Of a DNA stretch of 28,897 bases, positions 1 to 7,534 are shown one piece after another; position 1 is the first letter of the stretch; the number at the start of each line of letters is the position of its first letter. The translations under genes and the position numbers were made by a program. The stretch is from positions 1 to 28,897 of the forward strand of contig JALHTV010000179.1 of assembly GCA_022866005.1 (NCBI GenBank), read 5' to 3'. The stretch comes from Phycisphaerae bacterium. GTDB lineage: Bacteria > Planctomycetota > Phycisphaerae > SM23-33. Below the pieces are notes generated by a model that saw nothing but the letters and a program-made list of their open reading frames with translations, ran no database searches and was not told where the DNA came from.

Positions 1-1
1 C

Positions 2-307
2 ACCTGCTTCGGCCCGCACACGTTCAACTTCCCGCAGGCTGACGAGCTGGCCAAAAACGGATGCGTGCGGGTGGCCGACGCGGCGGAGCTGGAAAGGCAG
101 CTCGACGCCTGGCTGGACTCGCCGGCCCTGGCCGAACAGGCCGGTGAGACTGCCCAAACCTTTGTCGCCAGCCAGCAGGGCGCGACTCGGCGCAACGTGG
201 AGATGATCTGCCGCATCCTCGGCCGCTGCCCGGCCGCCGCCCCCGGCTGCATCGCAACCGACGCAATAAAAGACAGTGCGGAGTGCGAAGTGCGGAGTGC
301 GAAGTAA
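2..307 (+). CDS. waaA: 3-deoxy-D-manno-octulosonic acid (Kdo) transferase, 3' end only
   Basis: This is the C-terminal end of a GT-B glycosyltransferase that begins before the window; the frame is open from base 2. The fragment starts with a FGPHTFNF block, followed by a stretch reading VADAAELERQL and a GAT motif before the terminal helix. This pattern is typical of the nucleotide-sugar side of WaaA/KdtA, which adds Kdo to lipid A precursors at the inner face of the cytoplasmic membrane. The last ten residues (SAECEVRSAK) are encoded by the left arm of the inverted repeat at 275-435, so the repeat appears to have supplied the present C-terminus and stop codon. Family assignment is confident from the FGPHTFNF block; the N-terminal catalytic half is not visible. 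Confidence 0.85.
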   Translation, partial: TCFGPHTFNFPQADELAKNGCVRVADAAELERQLDAWLDSPALAEQAGETAQTFVASQQGATRRNVEMICRILGRCPAAAPGCIATDAIKDSAECEVRSAK

Positions 308-435
308 AAACACCCGCTCGCTAGCGCTCGCGGCTAGTTATTAAGTGTGTAATTCGGAATTCGTCATTTAACAGTATTCCGGTAATCGGTATCCCGGTTT
401 GTTTACTACGCACTACGAATTACGCACTACGCACT
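275..435. repeat. 161-bp element with 31-bp imperfect inverted arms
   Basis: Arms are 275-305 and 405-435. The left arm is built from agtgcggagtgcgaagt-type units. The reverse complement of the right arm matches it at about 24 of 31 positions, and the differences fall mainly at the spacer bases between agtgcg/agt words. The interior begins with a GC-rich near-palindrome around the word cgctcgctagcgctcgcgg (313-331). The left arm is read as the waaA C-terminus. From memory, agtgcgaagt-type and gctagcg-type repeats are scattered through planctomycete and other environmental genomes. No transposase is inside, so this resembles a non-autonomous or REP-like element. Confidence 0.7.
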
Positions 436-505
436 TTCCACATAGCATCCTGAACTGTATTATGCTTTTCGCCGCTTTTTATGCATTTGACAGGATAAGG
501 AATCA

Positions 506-1630
506 ATGCCCGGAACCGCCATCAGACAGCACATCGCCGCCAACTGCCGACGCATGGTGGTCAAGGTCGGCACCAACGTCATCTGCGACGAGAAAGGCTC
601 GCCCGACCACGCCGCGATAGGCAACCTCGCCGCCCAGATCGCCGGTGCGATAAAGTCCGGCGTGTCGGTTGCGCTGGTTTCCAGCGGGGCCATCGGCTCG
701 GGCGTGGGCGAGCTTGGCCTGAGCGGCCGGCCCAAAACATTGCCTCAACTTCAGGCAGCGGCAGCCGTCGGGCAGGGCAGGCTGATGCAGACGTTCCACG
801 ACGTTTTTGCCCGCCACGGCGTCAAGGTCGCCCAGGTGCTGCTGACGCGGGACGACTTCGAGGACCGCGCGCGATACCTGAACATCCGCAACACGCTGGC
901 GGCGCTGGATGAGTTCGGCGCGATGCCGATCGTTAATGAGAACGACACCGTCGCGGTCGAGGAGATCCGCTTCGGTGAGAACGACGTGCTGGCGGCGCTG
1001 GTGGCGACCATGCTGGGCGCGGAGCTGCTGGTGCTGCTCACGGCCGTGGACGGTGTGATGAAGGACGGCCAGGTGCTCGACGTCATCGAGGATGTCGACG
1101 AGCAGGCCATGGCCCTGGTCCGCGAGGACCGGACGGCCCTGGGCTCGGGCGGCATGGGCAGCAAGCTCACCGCCGCCGCGATGGTCACGCGCGCGGGGGA
1201 GGTGGCCGTGATCGCCAACGCCGCCGCACCCAACGTGCTCCAGCGCCTGCTCGCCGGGGAGAAGCTGGGCACGGTCTTCGTCCCGGCCAAGCGGCGGCTC
1301 AGCAGCCGCCGGCGCTGGATCGGGCAGGCCGCCCGGCCCGCCGGCAAGATCATCGTCGATGACGGGGCGGCCAAGGCGCTGCTGACCGGGGGCAAGAGCC
1401 TGCTGCCCAGCGGCATTACGGCCGTGGCGGGGCGATTCGCCCGCGGTGACACTGTGGCCATCCTGGATTCGGCCGGCCGCGAGATCGCCCGCGGACTGAC
1501 CAACTACACCGCCGCCGAGATCGACCGCATCAAGGGGCTGAAGACCTCCGACATCGCCAAGGAACTGGGCGAAAAGCCCTACGACGAGGTCGTCCACCGC
1601 AACAACATGAGCGTCAAGGCGACCGACTGA
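506..1630 (+). CDS. proB: Glutamate 5-kinase (proline biosynthesis)
   Basis: The 374-aa protein phosphorylates L-glutamate to gamma-glutamyl phosphate, the first step of proline biosynthesis, in the cytosol. The amino-acid-kinase fold is visible from the VKVGTN motif (19-24), SSGAIGSG (59-66), NEND (144-147), FGEND (156-160) and GSGGMGSKL (203-211). A C-terminal PUA domain occupies roughly residues 275-360, as in full-length bacterial ProB, and the length is normal. The ATG at 506 follows aaggaa at a suitable distance. No proA is adjacent, so the pathway is not arranged as the common proBA pair here. It ends convergently with the RACo-like gene, with GC hairpins between them. Confidence 0.95.
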   Translation: MPGTAIRQHIAANCRRMVVKVGTNVICDEKGSPDHAAIGNLAAQIAGAIKSGVSVALVSSGAIGSGVGELGLSGRPKTLPQLQAAAAVGQGRLMQTFHDVFARHGVKVAQVLLTRDDFEDRARYLNIRNTLAALDEFGAMPIVNENDTVAVEEIRFGENDVLAALVATMLGAELLVLLTAVDGVMKDGQVLDVIEDVDEQAMALVREDRTALGSGGMGSKLTAAAMVTRAGEVAVIANAAAPNVLQRLLAGEKLGTVFVPAKRRLSSRRRWIGQAARPAGKIIVDDGAAKALLTGGKSLLPSGITAVAGRFARGDTVAILDSAGREIARGLTNYTAAEIDRIKGLKTSDIAKELGEKPYDEVVHRNNMSVKATD

Positions 1631-1680
1631 GCGGCGGGGACCCGCCGCGGTTGATCGCGGTGGGGACCCCGGCCCGGGGT
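1631..1680. terminator. GC hairpins between convergent proB and RACo-like genes
   Basis: Directly after the proB stop, 1631-1648 folds as a 7-bp GCGGCGG/CCGCCGC stem with a four-base loop. A second dyad (accccgg..ggggt, about 1666-1680) abuts the end of the minus-strand gene. Neither has a T-run, so Rho-independent termination is only a possibility; position between convergent genes is the main argument. Confidence 0.4.
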
Positions 1681-1683
1681 GCG

Positions 1684-3522
1684 TCAGGCGGAGGCGGGGA
1701 AGATCATGCTCTCGACGAAGGTTTCCTGAAAACCCCCATCGGTGCTGAGTTCGACGTGCCGGGTCCGGCGGGCCAGGTCCTCGGCCTGTTTCCGCAGCCG
1801 CGTGGACAGCAGCGCCCACTTGGCCCCCGCTAGGGAGGTATTGCCCACGTAGCGGATGCGGCGGTGGTCGAGGCCTTCTGGAAGCAGGCCGATCCGCTGG
1901 GCGTGGGAGCGCCGGATGAAGCTGCCAAAGCCGCCGGCGACCAGGACGGCCTTGAGGTCAGTGCTCGCCACCCCGGCCCGGCGCAGCAGGATGGATACGC
2001 CTGCTCGGATGGCGGCGGTCGCGAGTTGAAGCTGGCGGACGTCGGCCTGCGTCAGGGCAATCGGCGGCTGGGCGGTGGACTTGGGCCCGATGCGGAATCG
2101 CACCTGCCCGCCCGTGTCGCGCTCGACGCGCTCGGCCAGGGCGGCGGGCAGCTCGGCGGGCAGTTCCTCGCGCGGTAGCAGGCGGCCTTGCGGTGTGACG
2201 ATGCCCGCCTCCAGCAGTCCGGCGGCCAGGTCGATCAGGCCGCTGCCGCATAGACCCACCGGCGGACGGTCGCCGATGACCCCGCAGTGCACGTCGCCCT
2301 CGAACACCACGCGTTCAACGGCCCCGTCGGTCGCACGCATGCCGCAGGAGATCCGCGCGCCCTCGAACGCCGGGCCGGCGGCGGTGGAGGCGGCCTCGAT
2401 CGCCCCGTCGCAGGCGAGGACGATCTCTCCGTTGGTGCCGATGTCCACCAGCAGCACGGGCCCCGGCAGCTCCGCCAACTGCGTCGAGAGGATGCCCGCG
2501 ACCGTGTCGCCCCCGACGAAGCCGCCGATGCACGGGAAGACATACGCCGCCCCGCGCGGGTGGATCGCCAAACCCAGCTCGCTTGCCCGCAGCATCACCC
2601 CGGCCGTAACGGGGGGGACGAACGGGATCTCGCCCAACGCCGCCACGTCCACGCCGCACAGCAGGTGCTGCATGGTCGTGTTGCCGGCCAGGACGACCTC
2701 GTAGATGCTCCCCCTGGCCACGGCCGCCTGAGCGCACAGTCGGTCGATCAGCTCGTCCACCGCGGCCGCGGCGGTCTGGCGGAGCTGCTCCAGGCCGCCG
2801 GGGCTGGCCGCGTGCTTGATCCGCGACAGCACGTCGTCGCCGAAGCGGGTCTGCGGGTTGACGGCCGAGGCGACGGCGAGCTCTCCTCCGCTGCGCAGGT
2901 CCAGCAGCACCGCCGCCAGCGTGGTCGTGCCCAGGTCCACCGCGGCGCCGAGGCACTGCTGGGTCGTGTCGCCCGGCTCGAAGTCGATCAGGCGCCCGTC
3001 GGCCACTACCGCCGTGCCGGAAAAGCCGCCTTCGCGCAGCAGGTGCGGCAGGGCGGCCAGGGTGGGCAGGTCCGCCTCCAGCGGACCGAGCTGCTGCTCC
3101 AGCCGGGCCAGGTCGGCCGCACCGTCGCTCAGGCGGGGGGCAGGTAGACGCACGAAGACCTTGCGGACGGCCGGGGCGACCTCGGTGGCCGGGCGGGCTG
3201 CGGTGACGATCTGCTGGCCGTCGGCGAACAGCGAGGTGTGCGGGACGGTGACGGCCATCTCGCCGCAGATGGCCGTTTGGCAGGCCAGCCGCCAGCCGGC
3301 CTGGAGCTGTTCGGCGGTGAGAAGCTTTCGCTCGGCCTCGGTGGCCGGGCAGGCGCCGGAGGTGACCTGGATGCGGCACTTGCCGCAGACCCCGCCCCCG
3401 CCGCAGGGGGTCTGGAGGGTCAGTCCCGCCTGGGCGGCCGCTTCCATAACCTTTTCCCCCTCCGGCACATGCACCACGCGCCCGCCGGGGGCGAACGTCA
3501 CGCGGACCTGTCGGTCGGTCAT
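1684..3522 (-). CDS. RACo-type reductive activator of corrinoid proteins (2Fe-2S + ASKHA, DUF4445)
   Basis: The 612-aa protein has an N-terminal plant-type 2Fe-2S ferredoxin domain with cysteines C40-x5-C46-x2-C49 and C81. A linker leads to an ASKHA-type ATPase domain with a phosphate-binding AVDLGTTT motif near 204-211, and the end carries a conserved YVGNTSLAGAKWAL stretch. Such proteins use ATP to drive one-electron reduction of inactive Co(II) corrinoid centres in methyltransferase systems (RACo/RamA-like), so this organism probably runs corrinoid methyl transfer (acetyl-CoA pathway or methylotrophic use). The start at 3522 (MTDRQV) is chosen because AAGGAG lies exactly six bases upstream; a longer in-frame start at 3603 lacks that support. 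No methyltransferase or corrinoid protein is in the window, so the partner is unknown. Confidence 0.88.
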   Translation of the reverse strand: MTDRQVRVTFAPGGRVVHVPEGEKVMEAAAQAGLTLQTPCGGGGVCGKCRIQVTSGACPATEAERKLLTAEQLQAGWRLACQTAICGEMAVTVPHTSLFADGQQIVTAARPATEVAPAVRKVFVRLPAPRLSDGAADLARLEQQLGPLEADLPTLAALPHLLREGGFSGTAVVADGRLIDFEPGDTTQQCLGAAVDLGTTTLAAVLLDLRSGGELAVASAVNPQTRFGDDVLSRIKHAASPGGLEQLRQTAAAAVDELIDRLCAQAAVARGSIYEVVLAGNTTMQHLLCGVDVAALGEIPFVPPVTAGVMLRASELGLAIHPRGAAYVFPCIGGFVGGDTVAGILSTQLAELPGPVLLVDIGTNGEIVLACDGAIEAASTAAGPAFEGARISCGMRATDGAVERVVFEGDVHCGVIGDRPPVGLCGSGLIDLAAGLLEAGIVTPQGRLLPREELPAELPAALAERVERDTGGQVRFRIGPKSTAQPPIALTQADVRQLQLATAAIRAGVSILLRRAGVASTDLKAVLVAGGFGSFIRRSHAQRIGLLPEGLDHRRIRYVGNTSLAGAKWALLSTRLRKQAEDLARRTRHVELSTDGGFQETFVESMIFPASA

Positions 3523-3683
3523 CTGCAACTCCTTGGGGGCCGATGGTATCGCGCAAGTGGCCTCTCGACCAGCGCTGCCTGGCCTGGGTGGCGCAATCGG
3601 CAAAAAAGGGATACTCCTTATTTAAGGCGCCCCCCGCATGGGCCGATGCGTGTTGCGGGCAAGTTGGTTCAGGGAGTATGACC

Positions 3684-4034
3684 ATGAAAGCGCACACGGA
3701 AGCGTCGGTCGAGCGACGGCGTCACCCGCGCACGGCACTGCGGATGTCGCTGGGCTGCATTCGTCTGGACCCCGACGGCGGCGACGTGACGGACACCCTC
3801 GACATGACCGATATCTCCCGCAGCGGTATGGGCGCGATCTGTGATCGGGCCTTCTACCCCGGCCAGCGGGTCGTCCTGCATCTGCCCGCCGGTGAGGACC
3901 GCGGGAGGCGGAACATCTATGCCGCGGTGATTCGCGCGCAGTCGAGCGATGCAGGATACCGCGTCGGTTTGGAGTTCGACCGGGCCTCGGCGGCCGCGTG
4001 GTACTCGGCCCCGGTGGCCACGGTGGCCGCGTGA
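3684..4034 (+). CDS. Small PilZ-domain protein (predicted c-di-GMP receptor)
   Basis: The 116-aa protein is almost entirely one PilZ domain. It has the arginine motif RRHPR near the N-terminus and the DISRSG motif (D/NxSxxG), the two segments that bind cyclic di-GMP in this family, followed by beta-strands ending in GLEFD. Both binding motifs look intact, so ligand binding is plausible. The ATG at 3684 is preferred over the one six bases earlier because AGGGAG then lies seven bases upstream. It is transcribed divergently from the RACo-like gene. There is no fused output domain, so it probably acts by protein-protein contact; target unknown. Confidence 0.82.
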   Translation: MKAHTEASVERRRHPRTALRMSLGCIRLDPDGGDVTDTLDMTDISRSGMGAICDRAFYPGQRVVLHLPAGEDRGRRNIYAAVIRAQSSDAGYRVGLEFDRASAAAWYSAPVATVAA

Positions 4035-4039
4035 CGGCC

Positions 4040-4056
4040 GGGGGACGTTGTCCCCC
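4040..4056 (+). terminator. Hairpin after the PilZ gene
   Basis: A perfect 7-bp stem GGGGGAC/GTCCCCC with a gtt loop starts five bases after the PilZ stop codon. The following bases (tctcctat) are pyrimidine-rich but not a strong T-run, so termination efficiency is uncertain. Confidence 0.5.
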
Positions 4057-4067
4057 TCTCCTATCCA

Positions 4068-4198
4068 CGCACCAGGGTGGCCCCTCGACTCCGCTCAGGG
4101 CGGACTTCGACGAACTCCCTTCGGTCCGAGCACTCAAGGTCGAGGACAGTCGAGTCGCAGACCTGTCGAACCTGAGGGGCCGATACAGCCTTGGTGCG
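4068..4198. repeat. Dispersed-repeat-like block with terminal inverted arms
   Basis: The left end (4068-4086, cgcaccagggtggcccctc) is complementary to the right end (4174-4198), apart from a few bases of gap, giving a roughly 130-bp imperfect stem-loop. The interior has repeated cgac/gtcg words and a ctccgctcagggcggacttc segment. I recall such sequence as a dispersed non-coding repeat in environmental genomes, not as a gene. Open frames across it are of mixed, low-complexity composition. Confidence 0.45.
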
Positions 4199-4532
4199 TG
4201 TCTTTTATTCCCAATACCACCGCCGGAGGGACGCGCTTCGTCGCCTCCGGCCGGAGAGATGTGTTCCGTCGCGTTCGCCTGGAGGGATCCATCCCGTCGC
4301 ACCCGCCGCGCTCTGGTGGCGCCTTCCACCCCCTCGCCCACGAGCCTGCTTCGCCGAAGCAGCCACTTCGCCTGCGAAGGCAGGACAGCGCGTGGCCCTG
4401 CGAATTCGCTCCCGTCAGGCGGGGCACAGGCCGTGGCCGACTTAGTCTTGACTCACCGGTCCGGCCCGCTAGACTCTTGGCCGAGCAGTTGTCTGGCGTC
4501 GTGCGGACTGACGCCAAGTCCGAAATGAGTCC
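4199..4532. other. Intergenic stretch before tRNA-Gln, palindrome-rich
   Basis: No convincing gene is present. Short palindromes are visible: CTGCTTCG-c-CGAAGCAG at 4346-4362 and CTTCG-cctg-CGAAG at 4366-4379, resembling REP-type elements. The promoter for the tRNA is presumably near 4480-4530, but I see no clear -35/-10 pair. Confidence 0.4.
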
Positions 4533-4603
4533 TGGGGAATAGTGTAACGGTAGCACAACTGACTCTGGATCAGTTAGTCTAGGTTCGAATCCTAGTTCCC
4601 CAG
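4533..4603 (+). tRNA. tRNA-Gln, anticodon CUG
   Basis: A full cloverleaf can be drawn. The acceptor is TGGGGAA (4533-4539) with TTCCCCA (4596-4602) and discriminator G at 4603. The D-stem is GTG/CAC, the anticodon stem ACTGA/TCAGT (4558-4574) has loop CTCTGGA and anticodon CTG at 4565-4567, and the T-arm is CTAGG-TTCGAAT-CCTAG. CCA is not encoded directly after the discriminator. The gene sits at the boundary between core genes and a phage/integrase-bearing region, so it is a plausible integration target. No second copy of its 3' end was seen in the window. Confidence 0.93.
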
Positions 4604-4612
4604 TTCCAGAGG

Positions 4613-4645
4613 CCCCCGTAGGACAAGTACTTACGGGGGTTTCTT
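4613..4645 (+). terminator. Rho-independent terminator after tRNA-Gln
   Basis: An 8-bp stem CCCCCGTA/TACGGGGG (4613-4620 and 4632-4639) is followed by tttctt. It lies ten bases downstream of the tRNA and fits its transcript end. Confidence 0.65.
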
Positions 4646-4808
4646 CTTGCGCTCCAAGACGCGGCCTGTTCCTGCGCTACGCCTGCGCTACACCTAAGCC
4701 GATTCTTCACCCTTCGGCTGGGTGGTTTAGACTGCCTTTGGAACGTTGATGGGCAACCGTTTTCCCCGTTTAGTGACGGCCGTTTATCCGCTTTTGCCTA
4801 ATGGGTGG

Positions 4809-5138
4809 TTACCTTCGGCCGCTTGTACTGCCCGGCGTCGGAAGATCGGTTGGGCCGGGTCGGTAGCGATCAGGCTCGATCCGCTTGTCGATCTCGGCGA
4901 GGTCAGTGAAGAACCGATGCAGAGCCTGGCGGGTTGTGCAGATCCTCCGGCCGACGCGGACGTATTCCAGGTACACGCCCCGAAGGCCCTTGCGGCACCA
5001 GCGCCACAGAGTGCAGACGGCCACCTTCTTGCCGTCCACCTTGGGCAGGTGCTTGGTGGCCTCGGTGAGGGTGATCAGTTCCTCTTCGTGGCCGATCCGT
5101 CTTTCAACCTCGTTCGTCTGAGTCGCTGCATCACACAT
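4809..5138 (-). CDS. DUF1580 family HTH-like DNA-binding protein
   Basis: The 109-aa protein matches the DUF1580 pattern I know from planctomycetes. A LITLTEATKHLP segment (about 21-32) is followed by TLWRWCRKGLRGVYLE (about 43-58), RVGRRICTTRQALHRF and a short tail. The arrangement is that of a winged-helix excisionase/MerR-like DNA-binding unit with a helix that reads a substituted LYRWxxxG motif. Starting at ATG 5138 places the domain about 20 residues from the N-terminus; no clear Shine-Dalgarno is seen, so the start is uncertain and an upstream extension is open. Location next to a tRNA and an integrase remnant suggests a recombination or regulatory role in the mobile element, which is inference. 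Confidence 0.7.
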   Translation of the reverse strand: MCDAATQTNEVERRIGHEEELITLTEATKHLPKVDGKKVAVCTLWRWCRKGLRGVYLEYVRVGRRICTTRQALHRFFTDLAEIDKRIEPDRYRPGPTDLPTPGSTSGRR

Positions 5139-5652
5139 GAATGCGAGGCTATCATTGGATTTCAGCAACTCACGCTTGCAGAATCGCTTGCGCGCTTTCT
5201 GCGCGCTTTTTGAACCGCTTTTCCTCTGGAAGTGGTTAAGCAGAATGGGTGGATGCTTGGGGTCGCCCTCAGCGACCAGCCCACCGGCCGGGCAGGCCCG
5301 CTCCACCGCATTCATGTCGTCTGCCGCGTTGTTCACGCAGGCGAGACTAGCGACGTGCCGGGGGTCGCATCTGCTGCGCAGAAGCACCTACGTCGTTGCC
5401 CGACTGGTTGACGGGGCTTTCCGCCCGGTTCATGGGGTTGGCGAACCCGTTGACGCAGTAGTCGGGCGAGCCTGTTGTGCACGGGTGTGAGGTTTTCTGC
5501 AGAGTGCTCCTGCCCCGTCTTGCCCTGACACCTTCTGCCTTGGAATGAACTTGCCGGTCTCCGGACCCCGTGATAGCATCACCAAAAATGTCTACGGTGG
5601 TCGCGGACCAGAGTTCATCTGGGGAATTCCAGCCAGACAGAGGAGTTCCGGC
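5139..5652. other. Non-coding region between DUF1580 and the zinc-ribbon gene
   Basis: About 510 bases with no gene I can support. It contains a direct repeat of gcgcgcttt at about 5190-5213 just upstream of the DUF1580 gene, possibly a binding site, and the left 20-bp inverted repeat arm at 5487-5506. The strong Shine-Dalgarno aggag at 5641-5645 belongs to the next gene. Confidence 0.4.
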
Positions 5653-6864
5653 ATGTCGATCCGATTCTCCTGCGGGACATGCGGCAAGGTTTTCCGGGTT
5701 CAGGACGTTCACGCGGGAAGGAAAGGCAAATGTCCTGCCTGTGGATCTGTTCTGCAGATTCCGCCCCTTCAGGAGGGACCAGAAACGAACGCCTCATCCA
5801 GTCTGAGTTCACTTTCGACTCAGGACGGCAACGTGGCGGCTACCTCAGATCATCGCTATTGCGTCTTCTGCAGGGAGCATCTCGCGGAAGATGACTATGC
5901 GTACTTCGTTTGTTTCTCGAAACCTCAGCCAGGGAAGAAGGCGGCCGCCATGCTTGGTGGAGGGATAGGTGCATTGGTTTATGGTTTCTACCGAGCGCTA
6001 AGACCCGGCGGTGAGGCACGGCTGTTCGAATTTGCACGGTGCCGAGACTGCAAGGAGAAGTCTGAGTTGGCGGAGTCAAGGATTCTTCGCGGGTTAAGGT
6101 GGGGAGCGGGGGCTGGTCTTGCTCTCGGTATTGCTGCCTTCGTTGCCATCGTGTCAATCAAGTCCGACTTCCGCAGTAACAGCACTCTGGGCCACATGCT
6201 TGGTTTCTTGCTTCTGTTCTGCTTTGTGGGCTTGGTCCTGGGCATGCTGATCGGTGCCACTGCTGCAGCAGACAGCGTGAGGCGGGCGAGAAGGAAGATC
6301 AGTTGGGAATCGGAGTGCGTCAGAGGCTTCCCGGAGGTCAAGGAGCTGATGGAACAGGGCTGGAAATCGGAGGACGTCAAGCTCAGAAGCGCCGCGGAAC
6401 TCCGCAAATGGCGGCAATACCGTCCCCGGACGATATGGTGTAAGGAAGCTGGATCGCCGGAGTATCAGGTCCACGGTGGATTGGTCAGCGAAAGAGGAAC
6501 GGGAGTACCGTCGCCCACAGCAGCCGAGAACGCCCCCATTGTCAGCACAGTGGCTAGACAACGAAGATTTCCATTGGATCGGCAGTGGAAGCTTGACATA
6601 TATGATAACCGTGCTGTTGTCAGTCTTCCGGATGGTTCCAAGGCCATATCTTTTCCTAATGACGTAGAGCAGTACGGGTTTCCTTGGCCGTTCATGTCAT
6701 CCGTCAATTTCTGGGTAGTTGAATCCTCCGAGCGATACCGTTTTGTTGTCGAAAAGGAAGCGATACGCCGCTTGAAAGCACTTGTTGCAGCGCCTTCATG
6801 AGCTGATATCTGAGTGTACTAGTCGCCAAGACTCGTCACAAAAACGCTCTGTAGAAAACCTCAC
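5487..6864. repeat. 20-bp inverted repeats flanking a cargo gene
   Basis: Arms are 5487-5506 (gtgaggttttctgcagagtg) and 6845-6864. The reverse complement of the right arm matches the left at 18 of 20 positions. They enclose about 1.34 kb holding one gene, the zinc-ribbon membrane protein, with no transposase. The arrangement resembles a mobile cassette or paired recombination sites. Confidence 0.6.
5653..6801 (+). CDS. Zinc-ribbon membrane protein of unknown function
   Basis: The 382-aa protein opens with a zinc ribbon (C7-x2-C10 and C27-x2-C30) of the type common at the N-terminus of planctomycete proteins. A second CxxC pair follows (C70/C73 and C130/C133), a glycine-rich hydrophobic hairpin near 100-112, and two likely membrane helices near 150-168 and 180-205. 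The C-terminal ~180 residues are soluble and unrecognised. The ATG at 5653 is chosen because AGGAG lies seven bases upstream. Its sequence is visibly more A/T-rich than the flanking core genes and it is bracketed by 20-bp inverted repeats, so it is probably acquired cargo. It could be a membrane-linked sensor or superinfection-exclusion factor; nothing in the sequence decides this. Confidence 0.7.
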   Translation: MSIRFSCGTCGKVFRVQDVHAGRKGKCPACGSVLQIPPLQEGPETNASSSLSSLSTQDGNVAATSDHRYCVFCREHLAEDDYAYFVCFSKPQPGKKAAAMLGGGIGALVYGFYRALRPGGEARLFEFARCRDCKEKSELAESRILRGLRWGAGAGLALGIAAFVAIVSIKSDFRSNSTLGHMLGFLLLFCFVGLVLGMLIGATAAADSVRRARRKISWESECVRGFPEVKELMEQGWKSEDVKLRSAAELRKWRQYRPRTIWCKEAGSPEYQVHGGLVSERGTGVPSPTAAENAPIVSTVARQRRFPLDRQWKLDIYDNRAVVSLPDGSKAISFPNDVEQYGFPWPFMSSVNFWVVESSERYRFVVEKEAIRRLKALVAAPS

Positions 6865-6963
6865 GCGGCCAGAGTTTGCGGTTCTCTCGGCGCATAGATC
6901 ATGAGGATATTGTGGGCAATGGGTTTGAGCATCTGGACGCGGCAACCGGCCCGGCCGCTGGCA

Positions 6964-7275
6964 CTATCCCACTTTCGCAATTGCTTCGATAGCCTCCTGC
7001 TCGTCTTTCTCGGCGTAGATTTCCGTGATCGCGGCGCTGTGGTGGCCGAGGATGATGCGGGCGGCCTCGATGCCGAACTCCTTACGCAGTTCGGTGGCCG
7101 CGTTGTGGCGGAGCTGGTGTGGGTGCCAGCGGCGAGCTTTCCGCCAGGCGGCCAGTTCGGCCTTCTGTTCCTTGGTCAGGCGCTTCTGCCACTGGGCGTC
7201 CGTCTCGTTGTCCTGCTTTGCCAGCGGCTCAGGCGGCGGGATGCTTCTCGCCAGGTTCGCTGTCGTGGGTGTCAT
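6964..7275 (-). pseudogene. Tyrosine recombinase (integrase), C-terminal remnant
   Basis: About 100 residues of the catalytic C-terminus survive: WHPHQLRHNAAT (the HxxR box), ARIILGHHS (the H/K box) and EIYAEKD with the nucleophilic tyrosine. The wording closely follows planctomycete phage/ICE integrases. The catalytic core's first arginine, the core-binding domain and the N-terminus are missing; in-frame sequence upstream reaches a stop near 7311 without further integrase similarity. The enzyme should therefore be inactive, implying the element is immobile or relies on a helper. It lies about 2.4 kb from tRNA-Gln, which fits integration at that tRNA. Confidence 0.75.
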
Positions 7276-7495
7276 AGACAGCCCGGTATCGCTGGTACTG
7301 GGCTTCGCTCAGAAGGTCGGTAGGGCCGGGTCGACCGGGGTCGAGGGTAGCGGGTCTCGGAGGTGCTGGCGGCGTTGACGTTGACGAAACCTCCGGTTCT
7401 TTCGGAATCTCTGGGGTTCTGTCAACGCATGGGCCGTTGGGCGAAGCAGGGAAGGCTACAGGCTGCGTGGTTGCCTTGGCAGGTTCCGTTGACAA
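7229..7495 (-). CDS. Short proline-rich ORF between primase and integrase remnant
   Basis: An 88-codon frame starts with TTG seven bases after the primase stop. It reads low-complexity Pro/Thr/Ser-rich sequence with a VDRTPEIPKEPE stretch that echoes the primase tail (VDTTPKTPRE), then a more ordered QYQRYRAVYDTHD end. It may be a real small protein or a frameshifted continuation of the primase tail. No family was recognised, and its 3' end overlaps the integrase remnant by 47 bases. Confidence 0.35.
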   Translation of the reverse strand: MSTEPAKATTQPVAFPASPNGPCVDRTPEIPKEPEVSSTSTPPAPPRPATLDPGRPGPTDLLSEAQYQRYRAVYDTHDSEPGEKHPAA

Positions 7496-7534
7496 AACCT
7501 GTCACTCCCTTGGGGTTTTCGGGGTTGTGTCAAC
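7380..7534. repeat. Pair of 47-nt hairpin units with GTTGAC/GTCAAC ends
   Basis: Units 7380-7426 and 7488-7534 are both 47 nt and spaced 108 nt apart. Each begins gttgac-aaacc and ends ggtt..gtcaac, so each can fold on itself. An extra gttgac precedes the first and an extra gtcaac follows the second, making the block roughly symmetric. They overlap the primase 3' end and the short ORF. Confidence 0.45.

Noticed and set aside
503..1819. Long minus-strand open frame opposite proB
   Set aside because: It is a GC-rich shadow; the plus strand encodes all glutamate 5-kinase motifs in order.
2315..3697. Other open frames across the RACo-like gene on both strands
   Set aside because: Their products are Arg/Pro/Gly-rich with no domain, whereas the chosen frame carries ferredoxin and ASKHA motifs and a perfect ribosome-binding site.
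3949..4542. Open frames of 140-197 codons before tRNA-Gln
   Set aside because: They run through repeat and palindromic DNA, show no recognisable domain, and one reaches into the tRNA gene.
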